In this document: in pieces, positions 48,764-57,371 of the stretch | Numbering within the stretch: the first letter of the stretch is position 1 | How the letters are laid out: each line of letters opens with the position of its first letter | NCBI GenBank assembly: GCA_000741495.1 | Contig: JGZV01000002.1 | Span: 1 to 64,000 of the forward strand | DNA from: Bifidobacterium thermophilum | GTDB lineage: Bacteria > Actinomycetota > Actinomycetes > Actinomycetales > Bifidobacteriaceae | Direction of reading: 5' to 3' | DNA length: 64,000 bases | The notes under the pieces: model-generated | Seen by the model: only the letters and a program-made list of their open reading frames with translations | Database searches by the model: none | What the model was told of the DNA's origin: nothing | Made by a program: the position numbers and the translations under genes

Positions 48764-49555
48764 TTATTTAAGCAGAGATCGGCACATCGACCGGTACTCG
48801 CTTACGTAACCGCCGCCGAAGAACACGCAATGTCCGGCGATGGGGTAGAGCTGCCAGATAGTGATGCGGTCCTCCCATCCGGCTTTCAACGGATGGACTC
48901 GCTGGTATCCGTCAATGATTTCGCGCAGATATGACATGCCGAACAGGTTGAGCATCGCCAAATCCTCTTCACGATGTCCGCCATGGGCAGCGGGGTCGAT
49001 AAGCACCGCTTCGACGTCCCCGCTATCCCGGGTCCACATGACATTGCCGCTCCATAGGTCACCGTGGACGCGAGCCGGCTTGTCTTCAGCGGCACGTCCC
49101 AGAAGGTCGGGCAGCCGGTCGATGACTTGGTTGGTCAATGCGAGATCGTCGTCGGTGAGTTCTCCGCGCTGAATGCCCAGCTCGACCATCGGCCTCAGAC
49201 GGCCATCAGCGAGATACGTGACAGGGTCGGTCCATTCGCCGGTATCCATCTTGACCGGATCCTGCAACGGTCCGAAATAGCATGTCCCTGCGTATCCTTC
49301 AGGCGCGGACCCGAAATACGATGCGCCGGCATCATGCATATGTGCGAGCGCCGCACCGAAATCATATGCGGCTTTCGGCGTGGGGGAGCAGCCTTCGACG
49401 CGTTCGATGTCCAGCCAGTTGTCGCCCCAATCGTATACGTCGACGACACGCGGTCCGCCTTGTGCATGTGCTGCACCCAGCCATTGCAATCCGCGGCCTT
49501 CACACTCGAAGAATCCGGCGGGTGCGAACATCCTGCTTTTGCGATACTTCGCCAT
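48764..49555 (-). CDS. Fructosamine kinase family protein
   Basis: Phosphorylates ketosamines (glycated amines), a step of protein deglycation; in some bacteria the family acts on ribulosamines. The protein has 263 residues with an aminoglycoside-kinase-like fold. The catalytic motif RVHGDLWSGNVMW lies near 175, and the metal-binding IDPAAHGGHREEDLAM near 200. The start at 49555 (MAKYRKSRMF) is directly preceded by AGGAGGTG; upstream codons are not needed. It stands alone, convergent with dnaJ. Confidence 0.85.
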   Translation of the reverse strand: MAKYRKSRMFAPAGFFECEGRGLQWLGAAHAQGGPRVVDVYDWGDNWLDIERVEGCSPTPKAAYDFGAALAHMHDAGASYFGSAPEGYAGTCYFGPLQDPVKMDTGEWTDPVTYLADGRLRPMVELGIQRGELTDDDLALTNQVIDRLPDLLGRAAEDKPARVHGDLWSGNVMWTRDSGDVEAVLIDPAAHGGHREEDLAMLNLFGMSYLREIIDGYQRVHPLKAGWEDRITIWQLYPIAGHCVFFGGGYVSEYRSMCRSLLK

Positions 49556-49762
49556 ATGGCACCTCCTGTTGAGTCTTCTTCTAGTGTATGTCTTTCTCCT
49601 GCGGCATTCCGCTGCGACCGGCATGATTGTGTGCCGTCCTTGCGTTGAAAACCGGGGGAGTGTGCGGAATATTCCCGTCTACGGATAGAGTGGTCACGTC
49701 ATCTGCTCAGTGACCATACGGATGAACAACTCAATGAACGATTAGTAGTGATAAGAGGGATC

Positions 49763-50683
49763 ATGAATTTCTTCCAAGCGATTATCCTCGGCTTGGTGCA
49801 GGCGCTTACCGAATATTTGCCGGTATCGTCAAGCGCCCATATCCGCATCATCGGCGATCTGATGCTCGGCACCGACCCCGGCGCGGCGTTCACCGCGATT
49901 ATCCAGCTTGGTACCGAACTGGCAGTGCTGTTGTATTTCCGCGATGATATCGCTCGTATCTTGTCGCACTGGTTCCGTTGCCTGTTCACTCGTCCGGTTA
50001 CGGGGGACTGGAAAGAACGGTTCGGCACGCGTGACCGTGACGCTGCGATGGGATGGTACATCATCGTCGGTACCATCCCTATTGTGGTCGCCGGTCTGCT
50101 GTTCCAGGACGCGATTGAGACTACGCTGAGGAATCTGTGGATCACGGTCACCGTGCTTATCGTGTTCGGTGTACTGCTCTGGATTATCGATGCGAGAGCC
50201 CCGCAGCGGAAAACCATTCGCGAGATGAACGTCAAAGAAGCGATTATCTTCGGTCTCGGACAGATGCTTGCGCTCATCCCGGGTGTGTCGCGTTCCGGCG
50301 GCACCATCACCTTCGGCCGGGCTATGGGCTACACTCGTGAAGCCGCTGTGCGCGTGAGCTTTCTGATGGCCATTCCCGCGGTGTTCGGCGCGGGAATCCT
50401 CGAGACCGTGAAATCGGTCGGTTCTGCGGCTTCCGATCCGACGTTCCCCGGCTGGGGCGCGACCATCGCCGCGACGATTGTGAGCTTCCTTGTCGGCTAT
50501 GTCGTCATCATCGGCTTCCTGAAATTCGTGTCAACGTTCTCCTATAGGGCGTTCGCGATTTACCGTATTGTTATTGCCGTTATCGTCGCGATTCTGCTTA
50601 TCGCCGGTGCATTGCACCCGATGGAGCAGGCCACGAAGGCGGAGGCCGTCGAGATGGTGAACACCGTAAGCGCCATGTTCTAG
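49763..50683 (+). CDS. uppP: Undecaprenyl-diphosphatase
   Basis: Integral membrane phosphatase that recycles undecaprenyl pyrophosphate for cell wall synthesis and gives bacitracin resistance (BacA family). It has 306 residues and several membrane helices. The motif GLVQALTEYLPVSSSAHI lies at residues 10-27, and the catalytic PGVSRSGGTIT near 175. ATG at 49763 is chosen over GTG 49748 because the protein then begins with the family start MNFFQAIILG; AAGAGGGA precedes it closely. Confidence 0.95.
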   Translation: MNFFQAIILGLVQALTEYLPVSSSAHIRIIGDLMLGTDPGAAFTAIIQLGTELAVLLYFRDDIARILSHWFRCLFTRPVTGDWKERFGTRDRDAAMGWYIIVGTIPIVVAGLLFQDAIETTLRNLWITVTVLIVFGVLLWIIDARAPQRKTIREMNVKEAIIFGLGQMLALIPGVSRSGGTITFGRAMGYTREAAVRVSFLMAIPAVFGAGILETVKSVGSAASDPTFPGWGATIAATIVSFLVGYVVIIGFLKFVSTFSYRAFAIYRIVIAVIVAILLIAGALHPMEQATKAEAVEMVNTVSAMF

Positions 50684-50711
50684 CGCCATCGCTGACGCAT
50701 ATCGAACAGTC

Positions 50712-50751
50712 AGACGGGCGTCATGCGTGACCTCACGCATGACGCCCGTCT
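50712..50751 (+). terminator. uppP terminator, 18-bp perfect stem
   Basis: AGACGGGCGTCATGCGTG (50712-50729) pairs perfectly with its complement (50734-50751) around a 4-base loop, 28 bases after uppP. CGTTGTT follows. Confidence 0.8.
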
Positions 50752-50796
50752 CGTTGTTATGGGTTCTGACATGCTCGGGGCGTACTATGAATTGCC

Positions 50797-51318
50797 GTGG
50801 TACAGCATGTGATTCACGGTTTTGGTCCGGTCTGGGATTCATCCTCGACGGTTCTGGTATTGGGCAGTATGCCTAGTCCGGTATCGCGGGAACAAGGCTT
50901 TTACTATATGCATCCGAGAAATAGGTTCTGGCCTGTGATGGCGGCGGTATTTTCGGATGATCCGGGAGCGTCCGTTCGAGAACGTGAGGCTTTCGCTTTG
51001 CGTCATCATATGGCGTTGTGGGATGTGCTGGCTTCATGTGATATCGATGGCGCGAACGACTCCAGTATTCGCGATCCCCATCCGAATGATATCGGTGGGA
51101 TTCTTCGATCTGCCCCGATACGGGTGGTTGTCACCACCGGCATCAAGGCAGGCCAGTTGTATCGGAGCCTGATTGAGCCGGAACTGCGGCGCCAGGGTAT
51201 CGCCACACCCATGATGACGCTCGCATCAACGAGTCCGGCGAACGCATCCAAGTCGTTGGAGGATTTGATTGCCATATATCACGATGCTTTCACACAGGCA
51301 GGAGTGTTGACGGAATAG
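50797..51318 (+). CDS. Uracil-DNA glycosylase superfamily protein (hypoxanthine-DNA glycosylase type)
   Basis: A 173-residue member of the Mug/UDG superfamily that resembles the family-6 hypoxanthine-DNA glycosylases, which remove deaminated adenine. Motif 1 is VLGSMPSPVSREQGFYYMHPRNRFWPVM (split over residues 21-48), and the later segments ALWDVLASCDIDGANDSSI and LASTSPANA match the family. The start is uncertain: GTG at 50797 or GTG at 50809, neither with a strong ribosome site. Likely role is base excision repair. Confidence 0.78.
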   Translation: MVQHVIHGFGPVWDSSSTVLVLGSMPSPVSREQGFYYMHPRNRFWPVMAAVFSDDPGASVREREAFALRHHMALWDVLASCDIDGANDSSIRDPHPNDIGGILRSAPIRVVVTTGIKAGQLYRSLIEPELRRQGIATPMMTLASTSPANASKSLEDLIAIYHDAFTQAGVLTE

Positions 51319-51356
51319 CACTGATGAGAGAACCTGTGGGGAGGGGGATATGAAAA

Positions 51357-51376
51357 ATCCCGGAAGAATCCGGGAT
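51357..51376 (-). terminator. Terminator of the minus-strand tRNA-Gly
   Basis: ATCCCGG (51357-51363) and CCGGGAT (51370-51376) form a 7-bp stem. On the minus strand it follows the tRNA by four bases and is followed by TTTTTCA. Confidence 0.75.
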
Positions 51377-51380
51377 CTGG

Positions 51381-51453
51381 AGCGGACAACGGGACTCGAA
51401 CCCGCGGTCTCGACCTTGGCAAGGTCGCGCTTTACCAACTAAGCTATGTCCGC
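51381..51453 (-). tRNA. tRNA-Gly (GCC)
   Basis: A full cloverleaf can be drawn: acceptor GCGGACA/TGTCCGC, anticodon loop TTGCCAA with anticodon GCC, T-arm with GGTTCGAGTCC, discriminator T, no encoded CCA. The 73 bases are identical to the copy at 52609-52681, which is on the other strand. Confidence 0.96.
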
Positions 51454-51491
51454 AACTGCTCAGCAAGCGCACTGCGCTTGGAACACAGGAC

Positions 51492-51520
51492 ACTATAATG
51501 GTCCAAGTCAAAGCATGCAA
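51492..51520 (-). promoter_or_regulatory. Promoter of minus-strand tRNA-Gly
   Basis: Reading on the minus strand, TTGCAT (51520-51515) and TATAGT (51497-51492) are separated by 17 bases. The tRNA starts 38 bases downstream. A small inverted repeat AAGCGC-ACT-GCGCTT (51465-51479) lies in between. Confidence 0.6.
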
Positions 51521-51568
51521 ACTGTACGGCGAGTCGTCAAGCCGCACAAGGGATTAGCTGATGCATGG

Positions 51569-52399
51569 CTAAGGTTCCATCCGTTTGAGGAAAGCTTCGG
51601 CTTCTTTGACAAGCTGTTCGGCTTGTGGGGCTCCTGGCGATGCAACGGTCCGTGCGTGCTGGGCGAGATCGTACTCATGCTCCAGGCGTGTGACGTACGA
51701 GGAGAGGCTGTCGTCGCAAGCGGCGATTGTGGCCGCCTTGGTTTTCCAGGCTTCTGCTTTGCTTTGCAGGTCTTTGGTGTCGAGCGGCGTGTTGAGCAAG
51801 GTGGACAATCCGTGCATCAGTTGGAGTGTGCCTTGGGCGCAGGTGTCAGTATCCATGTATTCCGGTATGGAAACCCACATTGAAGTGGTGGCTGCGCCGG
51901 TCTTGCACGCCATCTGATCCAATACTGTGGTGATGCCGATAGGACCGTTGTATTCCCGATCGAGCTCGCATGTGCAAGTGGCGCTGGATATGTCGATGGG
52001 GAGCGGCCGGGTATGCGGACAAGATGCGTACATGGCGCCCAAGGTGATGATATGGGTGATGTCGAACGCTTGTGCGGTGCGGAGCACTTCCGCGCAGTAG
52101 TCCTTCCAATGGTAGTTCGGTTCGGGGGCGATCTGCGCCAGAACCTGCACGGTGGGGGAGAGCTGGATTTCATAGAATGAGGTGTGCGGCCAGATGATAC
52201 GCGTATGCCCGGTGATATGGCACAGCATCGGACGGGTGCTTTGATAGTCGTAATACCCGTCCGAATTGATTTCGTAAACCAATCTGGATTCGTAATGGCT
52301 GATGAGGTAGTGGATGACCTCGCTTGCGGCTTGGCTGGCATCGTTCCAGCCTTCGAAGGCTGAAATCATGAACTTCTCTTGCATCGGTCCTGCAGTCAT
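51569..52399 (-). CDS. PAC2 family protein
   Basis: A 276-residue PAC2 family protein, a fold shared with archaeal/eukaryotic proteasome assembly chaperones; in actinobacteria its role is uncertain. The N-terminal FEGWNDASQAASEVI and central ITLGAMYASCPHTRPLPI are family landmarks, and the C-terminal region (230-276) is an alpha-helical tail. Actinobacterial PAC2 proteins often occur in genomes with Pup-proteasome systems, which is suggestive only. The gene is bracketed by two identical, oppositely oriented tRNA-Gly genes. The minus-strand ATG is preceded by only a weak ribosome site. Confidence 0.78.
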   Translation of the reverse strand: MTAGPMQEKFMISAFEGWNDASQAASEVIHYLISHYESRLVYEINSDGYYDYQSTRPMLCHITGHTRIIWPHTSFYEIQLSPTVQVLAQIAPEPNYHWKDYCAEVLRTAQAFDITHIITLGAMYASCPHTRPLPIDISSATCTCELDREYNGPIGITTVLDQMACKTGAATTSMWVSIPEYMDTDTCAQGTLQLMHGLSTLLNTPLDTKDLQSKAEAWKTKAATIAACDDSLSSYVTRLEHEYDLAQHARTVASPGAPQAEQLVKEAEAFLKRMEP

Positions 52400-52540
52400 A
52401 GCTTCTAATGTAACCGGTCGCCCCGTTCGACACGTGTGCTTATGCCACTGGTGAATCCTCTCAGCCCTTGGAAATACTAGGTTTTATACAGGTCATATCG
52501 CCACGGGACGAAAAACGACACGCCGATGGTTCCATTCGAT

Positions 52541-52569
52541 TTGGCAGATTGCCTGAGTGTGGTTATAGT
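52541..52569 (+). promoter_or_regulatory. Promoter of the tRNA Gly-Cys-Val-Val cluster
   Basis: TTGGCA (52541-52546) and TATAGT (52564-52569) are separated by 17 bases, a near-consensus housekeeping promoter. The first tRNA begins 40 bases downstream. Confidence 0.75.
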
Positions 52570-52608
52570 AATTACTCGTTGCTTCAAACACAGCAATGTG
52601 GTTGAAAC

Positions 52609-52681
52609 GCGGACATAGCTTAGTTGGTAAAGCGCGACCTTGCCAAGGTCGAGACCGCGGGTTCGAGTCCCGTTGTCCGCT
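52609..52681 (+). tRNA. tRNA-Gly (GCC)
   Basis: Second identical copy of the glycine tRNA: acceptor GCGGACA/TGTCCGC, anticodon GCC in loop TTGCCAA, discriminator T, no CCA. It is the first gene of a four-tRNA cluster. Confidence 0.96.
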
Positions 52682-52709
52682 CTAAGGTCCGATGAGTTGA
52701 CGACCTTAC

Positions 52710-52780
52710 GGTGGGTTAGCCAAGCGGTTAGGCAGCGGCCTGCAAAGCCGTATAGACGAGTTCGACTCTCGTACCCACCT
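52710..52780 (+). tRNA. tRNA-Cys (GCA)
   Basis: Acceptor GGTGGGT/ACCCACC, anticodon loop CTGCAAA with anticodon GCA, T-arm GAGTTCGACTC, discriminator T. The 71-base length is typical of tRNA-Cys. No CCA encoded. Confidence 0.95.
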
Positions 52781-52822
52781 CTGGCGAGGAAGGTGCAAAC
52801 TTTCCAAACCAAGACACAACCT

Positions 52823-52894
52823 GGGCGGTTGGCGCAGAGGTAGCGCACTTCCCTGACACGGAAGGGGTCACAAGTTCGAATCTTGTATCGCCCA
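52823..52894 (+). tRNA. tRNA-Val (GAC)
   Basis: Acceptor GGGCGGT/ATCGCCC with one G-T pair, anticodon stem CTTCC/GGAAG, loop CTGACAC with anticodon GAC, T-arm AAGTTCGAATCTT, discriminator A. Confidence 0.95.
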
Positions 52895-52926
52895 CGAGTC
52901 CGGAGGAATCCGGCATTCCACCAATC

Positions 52927-52999
52927 GGGTGATTGGCGCAGCGGCTAGCGCACTTCCTTCACACGGAAGGGGTCGCAGGTTCGATTCCTGCATCACCCA
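52927..52999 (+). tRNA. tRNA-Val (CAC)
   Basis: Acceptor GGGTGAT/ATCACCC, anticodon stem CTTCC/GGAAG, loop TTCACAC with anticodon CAC, T-arm CAGGTTCGATTCCTG, discriminator A. It shares the anticodon arm and much of the D-arm with the preceding tRNA-Val(GAC), so the two are paralogues from duplication. Confidence 0.95.
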
Positions 53000-53008
53000 C
53001 AATGATTG

Positions 53009-53036
53009 AACGTCACGCACAGCGTGGCGTTTTTTG
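53009..53036 (+). terminator. tRNA cluster terminator
   Basis: AACGTCACGC (53009-53018) pairs with GCGTGGCGTT (53022-53031) around ACA, with one G-T pair, followed by TTTTTG. Confidence 0.85.
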
Positions 53037-53445
53037 TATTATTGAGCCAATTCGCTGCGGTTACGGTGATTTCCGCAGCTATCGACGACGCACGCGTTCA
53101 ATGGCGGTAAGTCTCTCGCACGCGCAACCTTCTGCCGACGCTGAGGCGTGTCTCAGCGTCGGCAGAAGCGGATGCTGACGGCGACAGCCCGGACAATCGG
53201 TGTTTGTCGGTACTCTGTCGTCTCCTTGGCACCACGGTCGTATTTCGGAGCGGGTGATTATTCCGTGCGGACCATGCCAGGACGATACATCGCACACTGT
53301 ACGTAAGCACACCTCGCTGCGTACGCCTGACACGCGCAGGCGGGGATTAGCTGTATTGTCGTGTCCCGCATTTACCGTAAACGAGGTAACACACAGTCCA
53401 GGCCTGCACCTTAGTACCGCGGGCCCCGATAGCAAAGGACACCTC
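53037..53445 (+). other. thrS leader region with long hairpin
   Basis: A 409-base stretch without a supported gene. It contains a perfect 17-bp stem-loop (53129-53145 with 53152-53168, 6-base loop) and an imperfect palindrome TTACC-N8-GGTAA at 53372-53389 about 57 bases before thrS. I see no T-box motif. It may hold an attenuator or simply 3' and promoter elements. Confidence 0.4.
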
Positions 53446-55479
53446 ATGGCAGAACAAACCATCTCCATAACAGTCAACGGCGAAGTGAAGGAGGTGGATG
53501 CAAGCCAGACCGGCGTCGATCTCTTCAGCGACAACAAAGACATCATCGCTGTGCGTCTCAACGGCGAACCCCGTGACCTGTACACCCCTCTTCACGATGG
53601 TGACAAGGTTGAGCCGATCGCCCTCGATTCCGAGGACGGTCTGGCCATCATGCGGCACTCCGCCACCCACGTCATGGCACAGGCCGTGCAGGAGATTCGT
53701 CCTGATGCCAAGCTCGGCATCGGCCCTGTCATCAAGGATGGCTTCTACTACGATTTCGACGTCAAGGATCCGTTCACTCCGGAGGATCTCAAGGAAATCG
53801 AAAAGCGCATGCAGCGCATCATCAAGTCCTCCCAGTCCTTCCGCCGTCGCGTGGTTACTGAAGATGAAGCGCGTGCCGAAGAAGTCGGACAGCCGTACAA
53901 GCTTGAGTTGATTGGCGCTAAGGAAGCTGAAATCGATGAAGCTGCCGCCACGGAGGTTTCCGGTAAAGGCGAGCTGACCATGTATGACAACGTCGATCGC
54001 GACGGCAACGTGGTTTGGAAGGACTTGTGCCGCGGCCCACACCTGCCGAATACGCGTTACATCAAGGCGTTTAAGCTGGAACGTACCGCTGCCGCATACT
54101 GGCGTGGCGACGAGAAGAACCCGATGCTTCAGCGCATCTACGGTACCGCTTGGGCAAGCAAGGACGATCTCAAAGCCTACATGTCCCGTATGGAGGAGGC
54201 CGCCAAGCGCGACCACCGCAAGCTCGGACAGGAAATGGACTTGTTCTCCTTCCCGGAGGAGATCGGCCCCGGTCTCGCGGTCTTCCACCCCAAGGGCGCC
54301 GCGGTCATCAACGCGATGGAGGACTACTCCCGCGAAATGCATCGCAAGGCCCATTACAGCTTCGTACAGACCCCACATATCACCAAGGGCGGCCTGTATG
54401 AGACATCCGGGCATCTGCATTGGTACAAGGACAATATGTATCCGCCGATGCGCGTTGACGAGGAACGCGATGCGGACGGCAACGTCACCAAGCAGGGCTT
54501 CGACTACTACCTCAAGCCGATGAACTGCCCGATGCACAATCTGATTTTCAAGTCGCGCCAGCGCTCGTACCGCGAACTGCCGCTGCGGCTGTTCGAATTC
54601 GGCACGGTGTACCGCTACGAGAAGTCCGGCGTGGTGCACGGCCTGACGCGAGTCCGGGGTCTGACTCAGGATGATTCGCACATCTACTGCACGCGCGAGC
54701 AGATGAAGCCTGAGCTTCGCCGCCTGCTCACCTTCGTGCTCAAGGTGCTCAAGGACTTCGGCTTGAACGACTTCTATCTGGAACTGTCGACCAAGGATCC
54801 CCACAAGTTCGTCGGCTCCGACGAGATCTGGGAGGAAGCGACCAATACGCTCGCCGAGGTCGCCAAGGAATCCGGACTCGAACTCGTCGACGATCCTGCT
54901 GGCGCCGCGTTCTACGGCCCGAAGATCTCTGTTCAGGCGCGCGACGCCATTGGCCGTACCTGGCAGGTGTCCACCATCCAGCTCGACTTCAACTTGCCTG
55001 AGCGCTTCGGCCTCGAATACATCGCAGCCGACGGCACCCACCAGCGCCCGGTGATGATTCACCGTGCCCTGTTCGGCTCCATTGAGCGTTTCTTCGCCAT
55101 CCTGCTCGAGCATTATGCCGGTGCTTTCCCGGTGTGGCTTGCGCCGGTCCAGGTCACGGGCATTCCGGTCGCCGACGAGTTCGCCCCGCATCTGCAGGCG
55201 TTCATTGACGATCTCGAGGAGAACCTCGTACGCTGCGAGATGGACAACTCCGATGACCGCTTCGGCAAGAAGATCCGCAACGCTTCGAAGTCCAAGGTGC
55301 CGTTCACGCTGATTGCCGGTGAAGAGGATGTCAGCAAGAACGCGGTGAGCTTCAGGTTCCGCGATGGCAGCCAGCTCAATGGTGTCCCCGTGGATCAGGC
55401 CAAGGCGTGGATTCTCGAGGTCATCAAGAAGCGCGTTCAGGTGAACACTGCTGAGGATTTCGCCGAGGCGACGAAGTAA
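53446..55479 (+). CDS. thrS: Threonine-tRNA ligase
   Basis: Charges tRNA-Thr. It has 677 residues: TGS domain (1-62, DGDKVEPI near its end), editing domain with the HxxxH motif in [12 protein letters not shown] (near 70), class II catalytic core with [14 protein letters not shown] near 355 and [14 protein letters not shown] near 405, and a C-terminal anticodon-binding domain (about 570-665). ATG at 53446 follows AAAGGAC. A long leader upstream may regulate it. pgsA starts 99 bases downstream after a hairpin. Confidence 0.96.
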   Translation: MAEQTISITVNGEVKEVDASQTGVDLFSDNKDIIAVRLNGEPRDLYTPLHDGDKVEPIALDSEDGLAIMRHSATHVMAQAVQEIRPDAKLGIGPVIKDGFYYDFDVKDPFTPEDLKEIEKRMQRIIKSSQSFRRRVVTEDEARAEEVGQPYKLELIGAKEAEIDEAAATEVSGKGELTMYDNVDRDGNVVWKDLCRGPHLPNTRYIKAFKLERTAAAYWRGDEKNPMLQRIYGTAWASKDDLKAYMSRMEEAAKRDHRKLGQEMDLFSFPEEIGPGLAVFHPKGAAVINAMEDYSREMHRKAHYSFVQTPHITKGGLYETSGHLHWYKDNMYPPMRVDEERDADGNVTKQGFDYYLKPMNCPMHNLIFKSRQRSYRELPLRLFEFGTVYRYEKSGVVHGLTRVRGLTQDDSHIYCTREQMKPELRRLLTFVLKVLKDFGLNDFYLELSTKDPHKFVGSDEIWEEATNTLAEVAKESGLELVDDPAGAAFYGPKISVQARDAIGRTWQVSTIQLDFNLPERFGLEYIAADGTHQRPVMIHRALFGSIERFFAILLEHYAGAFPVWLAPVQVTGIPVADEFAPHLQAFIDDLEENLVRCEMDNSDDRFGKKIRNASKSKVPFTLIAGEEDVSKNAVSFRFRDGSQLNGVPVDQAKAWILEVIKKRVQVNTAEDFAEATK

Positions 55480-55505
55480 ACCCGACGGATTCACACTGAT
55501 GTCGG

Positions 55506-55543
55506 TTCGGGCGGTGTCGGAGTTGTTTCCGGCGCCGCCCGAA
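55506..55543 (+). terminator. Hairpin between thrS and pgsA
   Basis: TTCGGGCGG (55506-55514) pairs with CCGCCCGAA (55535-55543), with a smaller internal stem CGGA/TCCG. There is no U-tract, so termination may be partial and thrS and pgsA might still be co-transcribed. Confidence 0.45.
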
Positions 55544-55578
55544 TGCTTGCAGTCATGTGAAGAAAGGTATTGTAAACA

Positions 55579-56217
55579 ATGCTGGAACATTGCCGCGGTC
55601 TGTGGAAAAAACTGATTGAGCCCATCGCCAAGGCATGCGTATCGATGCATCTGAGCGCGAACGCTATCACGGTTACGGGGTCGATTCTCGCGATTGGGCT
55701 GTCGATTCTCATCGGGGTGACCGGTAACATCATCCCCCTGGTGTTCCTTCTCGCACTGGTGGTCATGTTCGACTCTTTGGACGGCTCAGTCGCCATGCTG
55801 ACCAATGGTGGCACGAAATTCGGAGCGTTTCTTGACTCGACGCTTGACCGTATCGCCGATTGGGCGGTGCTGATCGGGTGCATCCTGATTTTCTATCTTC
55901 ATCACGGTTGGTGGACCAAAAACGCTTTGCGTGGCGATATGGTTTCCGAAGTCGGCATCGCCTGCGCGCTGGTGGGCATCATGACATCCTTTGTCACCTC
56001 TTATGCGCGAGCGCGTGCCGAATCGGTCGGATATGAAGCGAAGAACGGCATCGCTACACGTGCCGATCGGCTGTGCATCATCCTTGTTGGTATGTTGATT
56101 ACCGGATTGACGCATCAGGGGGTGTGGCTGGCTGTCGCGATGGTACTGCTTGCGGTACTCGGACTGATTACTGTATTCCAGCGGATCTTTGAAGTCCGCA
56201 GACAAATGAGGGGGTAA
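55579..56217 (+). CDS. pgsA: Phosphatidylinositol phosphate synthase-type CDP-alcohol phosphatidyltransferase
   Basis: Membrane enzyme of 212 residues that joins a CDP-diacylglycerol lipid to an alcohol. The family signature D-x2-D-G-x2-A-R-x8-G-x3-D-x3-D is present at about 55-80 as DSLDGSVAM...GAFLDSTLD, except that the conserved Arg is Met. Hydrophobic helices flank it. The neighbours (acyltransferase, PimA-like glycosyltransferase) and the actinobacterial gene order point to inositol phosphate as acceptor, the first step of phosphatidylinositol mannoside synthesis. The ATG follows AAGAAAGG. Confidence 0.83.
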   Translation: MLEHCRGLWKKLIEPIAKACVSMHLSANAITVTGSILAIGLSILIGVTGNIIPLVFLLALVVMFDSLDGSVAMLTNGGTKFGAFLDSTLDRIADWAVLIGCILIFYLHHGWWTKNALRGDMVSEVGIACALVGIMTSFVTSYARARAESVGYEAKNGIATRADRLCIILVGMLITGLTHQGVWLAVAMVLLAVLGLITVFQRIFEVRRQMRG

Positions 56218-56276
56218 TACGGTGCCTGTTGGGGACGCGAATGCTCCAGAACATGATACCGTGAGATAGGACAGTC

Positions 56277-57296
56277 TTGTTCGACCGGATTCTTGTCTTC
56301 ATCGCCCGGCATGCCGGGGCTGTTCCCGAACGATTGATCCGCGGCATGTTCCTTGTCGCCGCGGATGTGGCATGGCTGTTCCGGGTTGGTGGTGTCCGCC
56401 AGCTTGAACGGAATCTCCGGCGTGTCCTTCGTGCGAGGCAGCGTCGCGTGGCGGGAACGTCGCCATCCGCCGCGTGGCTCCATCTCCATGTACGTATGAT
56501 GTCGCATCGAGGTATGCGCTCGTACTTCACGTATTTTTCCGAAGCCATGACTGTAGGTGGACGAAGTGATGAATGTCTTCTGGCGCGTGTTCGCGGGGAA
56601 GGCCCGGGACTCGAACAGCTTATCGAACAGACTCGGAAGCAATCCGGTTCGGCCCCGCTTGCCCTTGGACATCAAGGCAACTGGGATTATGCCGGGTATT
56701 GGGCCCACCATGCTGTCGCTCCGGTCACTACCGTGGCGGAGCGGTTGAGTAACGAGCATCTTCTGAAGACGTTCATCGACATCCGGCAATCCTTGGGAAT
56801 CAACATTCTGCTTACCGGGCGCCATGGTCTCATCGGTCAATTGGAGCAGCAGCTCGGCAAACCACATGTGCTGGTTCCGTTGCTCGCCGATCGTGATTTG
56901 AGCAGGCATGGCGAGTTCGTCCATGCTTTCGATTCGATGATTCGCGTGGCACGAGGCCCCGCGACATTGGCATTGGACACGGGATTGCCCTTGTATGTGG
57001 TCAATATGTATCGTGAACGGCTCGATCGGAACCGCCGCAAGCTCACCCATACGCCGTACGGATACGTATGCTGGATCAGTGAGCCGATTGATGTCGCCGC
57101 ATACCGCGGATTGCCGCGGGAGGAAGCCATACGAGCCATCAGTCAAGCTTGGGTCGACGTGTGGTCCGAAGGTATTGAGCGGCATCCCCAGGATTGGCAT
57201 ATGCTTCAGCCGATTTTCCTTGAAGATCTTGATTTTTCGCGGCTCAGCGACATTCCCGATGATGTCCGACGGCTGATAGAAGCGCGCGCACGGTGA
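56277..57296 (+). CDS. Lipid A biosynthesis-type acyltransferase (phosphatidylinositol mannoside acyltransferase-like)
   Basis: LpxL/HtrB-family acyltransferase of 339 residues. The catalytic H-x4-D motif is visible as HQGNWD near residue 127, and AWVDVWSEGIERHPQDWHMLQP near 290-310 matches the family end. In actinobacteria this gene sits between pgsA and pimA and acylates phosphatidylinositol mannoside. The start is TTG at 56277, after TAGGAC and an in-frame stop; no better start exists. Overall 59 bases after pgsA. Confidence 0.85.
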   Translation: MFDRILVFIARHAGAVPERLIRGMFLVAADVAWLFRVGGVRQLERNLRRVLRARQRRVAGTSPSAAWLHLHVRMMSHRGMRSYFTYFSEAMTVGGRSDECLLARVRGEGPGLEQLIEQTRKQSGSAPLALGHQGNWDYAGYWAHHAVAPVTTVAERLSNEHLLKTFIDIRQSLGINILLTGRHGLIGQLEQQLGKPHVLVPLLADRDLSRHGEFVHAFDSMIRVARGPATLALDTGLPLYVVNMYRERLDRNRRKLTHTPYGYVCWISEPIDVAAYRGLPREEAIRAISQAWVDVWSEGIERHPQDWHMLQPIFLEDLDFSRLSDIPDDVRRLIEARAR

Positions 57297-57371
57297 CGAA
57301 TATCGTCTGTGGCGCACGGTTTGTACGTGTACGCTAAGGCATATCGATTGATCACGAAGAGAAAGGACATG

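Noticed and set aside
48764..49624. Longer N-terminus for the fructosamine kinase
   Set aside because: The extra 23 residues are basic and non-conserved, while AGGAGGTG directly precedes the ATG at 49555.
52609..52999. tRNA cluster as an integration site
   Set aside because: No integrase, no duplicated tRNA 3' end as attachment site and no foreign gene lies beside the cluster.
53037..53445. T-box riboswitch before thrS
   Set aside because: No T-box consensus or specifier-loop structure could be found.
53347..55650. Long open frame (767 codons) on the minus strand opposite thrS
   Set aside because: Antisense shadow of thrS; no recognisable domain or ribosome site.
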